Source: Streptomyces olivaceus (lineage in GTDB: Bacteria > Actinomycetota > Actinomycetes > Streptomycetales > Streptomycetaceae). Taken from it: a stretch of 64,000 nt of DNA. The stretch is from positions 1-64,000 of the forward strand of contig NZ_JOFH01000021.1 in assembly GCF_000721235.1 (NCBI RefSeq), read 5' to 3'. The notes beneath the pieces were generated by a model. The model saw only the letters and a program-made list of their open reading frames with translations. It had not been told where the DNA came from and made no database searches. Both the position numbers and the translations under genes were made by a program. Positions 61,247 through 64,000 of this stretch are shown one piece after another (position 1 is the stretch's first letter; every line of letters starts with the position of its first letter).

Positions 61247-62224
61247 GTGAGCAGGCTCCAGGTCGTCAGTGGCAAGGGCGGAACCGGCAAGACCACGGTG
61301 GCCGCGGCCCTAGCGCTGGCCCTGGCCACCGAGGGGAAGCGCGCGCTTCTCGTCGAGGTCGAGGGCCGCCAGGGCATCGCGCAGCTTTTCGAGACGGAGG
61401 CGCTGCCCTATGAGGAGCGCAAGATCGCGGTCGCTCCCGGCGGCGGGGAGGTGTACGCCCTCGCCATAGACGCCGAGCGGGCCCTTCTGGACTACCTCCA
61501 GATGTTCTACAAGCTGGGCAGCGCGGGCCGGGCCCTGAAGAAGCTGGGCGCGATCGACTTCGCGACCACCGTCGCGCCAGGCGTCAGGGACGTGCTGCTG
61601 ACCGGCAAGGCGTGCGAGGCGGTGCGCCGCAAGGACCGGAACGGGCGGTTCGCGTACGACTACGTCGTCATGGACGCCCCGCCGACGGGCCGCATCACGC
61701 GCTTCCTCAACGTCAACGACGAGGTGGCCGGGCTCGCGAAGGTCGGCCCGATACACAATCAGGCGCAGGCCGTGATGCGGGTGCTGAAGTCCCGGGAGAC
61801 CGCCGTGCACCTGGTGACGCTGCTGGAGGAGATGCCGGTCCAGGAGACCGCCGACGGCATCGCCGAGCTGCGGGCGGCACGGCTCCCGGTGGGCAGGGTC
61901 GTCGTCAACATGGTCCGGCCCCAGGTGCTGGACGCGACCGACCTGGAACGCGTGGGGAGCACCTCGCGTACGGCGCTCGCGCGGTCCCTGTCCGGTGCCG
62001 GGCTCGGCGGGGCGCGGCGCGGCGGGCACGCCGAGCGGCTGGTGGACCCGCTCCTCGCGCAGGCCGCGGAGTACGGCGAGCGGTACGCGCTGGAGCAGGA
62101 GCAGCGGGCCGTCCTGACCGACCTGGGCCTGCCGCTGGACGAACTGCCGCTGCTCGCCGAGGGCATGGACCTGGCGGGCCTGTACGAACTCGCCGCCGAG
62201 CTGCGGAAGCAGGGGATCGCATGA
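61247..62224 (+). CDS. ArsA/Get3-type ATPase, first of a pair
   Basis: 325 aa from GTG 61247. Deviant Walker A VVSGKGGTGKTTVAAALALA at the very N-terminus, LLVEVEGRQG (switch I), VVMDAPPTGRI (switch II, in place of DTAPTGHT). Get3/ArsA members act in tail-anchored protein targeting or oxyanion export. Proteins of this pair are typically encoded next to wblA in Streptomyces. Its end overlaps an ATG by 4 nt that opens only an 8-codon frame because of a repeat; the functional start of the next gene is 20 nt on. Confidence 0.9.
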   Translation: MSRLQVVSGKGGTGKTTVAAALALALATEGKRALLVEVEGRQGIAQLFETEALPYEERKIAVAPGGGEVYALAIDAERALLDYLQMFYKLGSAGRALKKLGAIDFATTVAPGVRDVLLTGKACEAVRRKDRNGRFAYDYVVMDAPPTGRITRFLNVNDEVAGLAKVGPIHNQAQAVMRVLKSRETAVHLVTLLEEMPVQETADGIAELRAARLPVGRVVVNMVRPQVLDATDLERVGSTSRTALARSLSGAGLGGARRGGHAERLVDPLLAQAAEYGERYALEQEQRAVLTDLGLPLDELPLLAEGMDLAGLYELAAELRKQGIA

Positions 62225-62390
62225 GCCCGGAAGCGGGGATCGCATGAGCGCGGAAGCGGGGAAGCGGACGAGCCCGGAAGCGGGGAAGCGCACGGGCTCG
62301 GAAACCGGTAAGCACACGAGCCCGGAAACCGGTAAGCGCGCGAGCCCGGAAACCGGAGAACACACGAACCCGGCAACCGGAAAGCGCGCG
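62221..62390 (+). repeat. 24-bp degenerate minisatellite at the gene junction
   Basis: Seven copies of AGCCCGGAARCSGGKAAGCG-like units; six full 24-nt units (62247-62390) encode SPETGKRT-type octapeptides at the N-terminus of the second ArsA protein. The first unit (62224-62246) is 23 nt, so it puts its own ATG out of frame. Confidence 0.85.
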
Positions 62391-63815
62391 AGCGGTGGCC
62401 CGGCCCGGCAGCAGGACGGCGCCCGGCGGCTGGCCCCCGCGCGGGTGCTCGACGTCGACCCGCTGCTGGACGACCCGCAGACCCGCATCGTGGTCTGCTG
62501 CGGTTCGGGCGGGGTCGGCAAGACGACCACCGCTGCGGCCCTGGGGCTGCGCGCGGCCGAGCGCGGCCGCAAGGTGGTCGTCCTCACCATCGACCCGGCC
62601 CGGCGGCTCGCCCAGTCGATGGGCATCGACTCGCTCGACAACACCCCGCGCCGGGTCAAGGGCGTCGACGACTCGGCGGGCGGCGAGCTGCACGCCATGA
62701 TGCTCGACATGAAGCGCACCTTCGACGAGATCGTCGAGGCGCACGCGGATCCCGACCGGGCGGCGGCGATCCTGGGCAACCCCTTCTACCAGTCGCTCTC
62801 GGCGGGCTTCGCGGGCACGCAGGAGTACATGGCGATGGAGAAGCTGGGGCAGCTGCGGGGGCGGGACGAGTGGGACCTCATCGTCGTCGACACGCCGCCG
62901 TCGCGCTCGGCGCTGGACTTCCTGGACGCCCCCAAGCGCCTCGGTTCCTTCCTCGACGGCAAGCTGATCCGGGTCCTGCTGGCCCCCGCGAAGGTCGGCG
63001 GCCGGGCCGGCATGAAGTTCCTGAACGTCGGCATGTCGATGATGACCGGCGTCCTGGGGAAGGTGCTGGGCGGGCAGTTCCTGAAGGACGTGCAGACCTT
63101 CGTGGCCGCGATGGACTCCATGTTCGGCGGTTTCCGCACCCGCGCCGACGCGACGTACAAGCTGCTGCAGGCGCCGGGGACGGCGTTCCTGGTGGTCGCG
63201 GCGCCGGAGCGGGACGCGCTGCGCGAGGCCGCGTACTTCGTCCAGCGGCTGGCCGCCGAGGACATGCCGCTCGCCGGTCTGGTGCTCAACCGGGTGCACG
63301 GCAGCGGCGCCGACCGGCTGTCGGCCGAGCGGGCGATCGCCGCCGCGGAAAATCTTGAGGATCCCCGCATTGTGGATCAGGGCGACGGGAAAGCTGGAGT
63401 TCGTAACTCTCCCGACACGCAAGGCAGTTCAGAGTCGGCCGAGCCCGAGTCCGGCGCCGCCCCCGACGCCACCGCTCCCGGCTCCGCCCCCGCACCCTCT
63501 CCCGAGGCGCCCTCTCCCACGGCTCCCGGCACACCGGCGGACCCGTCCGCAGGCACGCAGGCGACCGCGCCGGACGACACGCCGGAGCGGTCCGTCGACG
63601 GGCTCGCGGCCGGTCTGCTGAGGCTGCACGCGGAGCGCATGCACCTGCTCGCCCGCGAGCAGCGCACGCGGGACCGCTTCACCGCACGGCACCCCGAAGT
63701 GGCGGTCACCGAGGTGGCCGCGCTCCCCGGCGACGTGCACGACCTCGCGGGTCTGCGGGACGTCGGCGCACGCCTGGCGACCGACCGGCCCGAGCTGCCC
63801 GATCCGGGCGCCTGA
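62244..63815 (+). CDS. ArsA/Get3-type ATPase, second of the pair, with repeat-built N-terminus
   Basis: 523 aa. Residues 2-49 are six degenerate octapeptides. The ATPase domain starts at about 86: VVCCGSGGVGKTTTAAALGL (deviant Walker A), LTIDPARRLAQSMGI, and VVDTPPSRSALDFLDAP (switch II). Helical C-terminal region has an insertion of about 55 Pro/Ala/Ser residues (about 393-447) between AAAENLEDP and SVDGLAAGLL. In the stretch 63348-63434 about half the codons end in A or T, unlike the rest. Converges with wblA. Confidence 0.9.
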   Translation: MSAEAGKRTSPEAGKRTGSETGKHTSPETGKRASPETGEHTNPATGKRASGGPARQQDGARRLAPARVLDVDPLLDDPQTRIVVCCGSGGVGKTTTAAALGLRAAERGRKVVVLTIDPARRLAQSMGIDSLDNTPRRVKGVDDSAGGELHAMMLDMKRTFDEIVEAHADPDRAAAILGNPFYQSLSAGFAGTQEYMAMEKLGQLRGRDEWDLIVVDTPPSRSALDFLDAPKRLGSFLDGKLIRVLLAPAKVGGRAGMKFLNVGMSMMTGVLGKVLGGQFLKDVQTFVAAMDSMFGGFRTRADATYKLLQAPGTAFLVVAAPERDALREAAYFVQRLAAEDMPLAGLVLNRVHGSGADRLSAERAIAAAENLEDPRIVDQGDGKAGVRNSPDTQGSSESAEPESGAAPDATAPGSAPAPSPEAPSPTAPGTPADPSAGTQATAPDDTPERSVDGLAAGLLRLHAERMHLLAREQRTRDRFTARHPEVAVTEVAALPGDVHDLAGLRDVGARLATDRPELPDPGA

Positions 63816-63840
63816 GAGGCGGAGGCCTGTTCAGGTTCGA

Positions 63841-63921
63841 GGACCGTCAGGATTCGAGGACCGTCGGATTCGACAACCGTCAGACAGCCGGACCGTCAGA
63901 TTCCCGGACCGTCAGATTCCG
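63841..63921. repeat. Degenerate GGACCGTCAGATTC repeats between genes
   Basis: Five units of about 16 bp (63841, 63858, 63874, 63890, 63906) in the 128-nt spacer between the convergent ArsA-like gene and wblA. Confidence 0.8.
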
Positions 63922-63959
63922 GACTCACCCCACGATCGCCGACTCACCCCACGGCCGCC
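63922..63959. repeat. 19-bp tandem duplication over the wblA stop codon
   Basis: GACTCACCCCACG followed by ATCGCC or GCCGCC, two copies (63922-63940, 63941-63959). The second copy includes the wblA stop codon and its last codons. Confidence 0.8.
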
Positions 63960-64000
63960 GCGTAGTTCTCGTAGATCTCGTCGTCGTCGAGGGGCACGAT
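63944..64000 (-). CDS. wblA: WhiB-like regulator WblA, C-terminal end only
   Basis: Only the last 18 codons lie in the window: IVPLDDDEIYENYAAAVG then TGA. This C-terminus and its place beside the ArsA pair fit WblA, a 4Fe-4S WhiB-like protein that controls the switch from vegetative to aerial growth and represses antibiotic production. The Cys motif and the start are outside the window. Confidence 0.85.
   Translation of the reverse strand: MVPLDDDEIYENYAAAVG

Overview
This is a chromosomal window from a Streptomyces. The evidence is the very high GC content with strong GC bias at third codon positions, a BldG/ApgA pair that is near-invariant in the genus, a Crp-type regulator, the C-terminus of WblA at the right edge, leaderless genes with TANNNT boxes, and an order (holB-tmk-topA, bldG, tad, acs-nhaA, crp, ArsA pair, wblA) that matches the core chromosome arm of streptomycetes as I know it. 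I see no integrase, transposase, CRISPR array or biosynthetic gene cluster.

Left part (1-13.9 kb), more accessory: a short family-A DNA polymerase; a NarL-type two-component pair; a TetR gene and a Dabb-domain gene that share two matching palindromic operators; a membrane Ser/Thr kinase with a duplicated extracellular module; an FHA protein; a lipoprotein; a glycosyl/glycerophosphotransferase-like gene broken by an ACCGAACC octamer array whose copy number sets the reading frame; a convergent STAND (NB-ARC/TPR) ATPase; and tRNA-Thr(CGU).

Middle part (14-30.5 kb), housekeeping: a secreted tripeptidyl aminopeptidase, DNA polymerase III delta prime, a membrane-anchored thymidylate kinase, topoisomerase I with a Lys/Ala tail, a small membrane protein, a methyltransferase, a lipoprotein, a proton-pumping pyrophosphatase, and the bldG/apgA developmental switch.

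30.6-41 kb: an MrfA/Hrq1-type helicase faces a complete-looking Tad/Flp pilus operon (ssd, cpaF, tadB, tadC, pilin, tadE, tadE-like) with tight overlaps. A two-hairpin poly-C-loop RNA of the 6C family lies upstream of it, divergent from a HAD-IB phosphatase. A heptamer tandem repeat and an unexplained transcribed-looking stretch follow.

41-64 kb: a degenerate Fic-like protein, a CooC-like ATPase, a polysaccharide-deacetylase-like lipoprotein, a SulP transporter fused to carbonic anhydrase, acetyl-CoA synthetase with a DasR-like site upstream, NhaA, a holin-X-type membrane protein, two alpha/beta hydrolases, MarP protease, two NUDIX enzymes, endonuclease III with a long Lys/Ala N-tail, Crp, an MBL hydrolase, RidA, a DUF4177 protein, two ArsA/Get3-type ATPases, and the end of wblA.

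The strongest novel candidate is the octamer-controlled, apparently phase-variable transferase locus at 9.4-11.3 kb. Secondary signals are the TetR operator pair, the palindromes around the kinase promoter, a TadE-like frame running antisense through the helicase gene, parallel Lys/Ala tails on TopA and Nth, a repeat-built N-terminus on an ArsA ATPase, and twelve genes with a TANNNT-type box 6-8 nt before the start codon.
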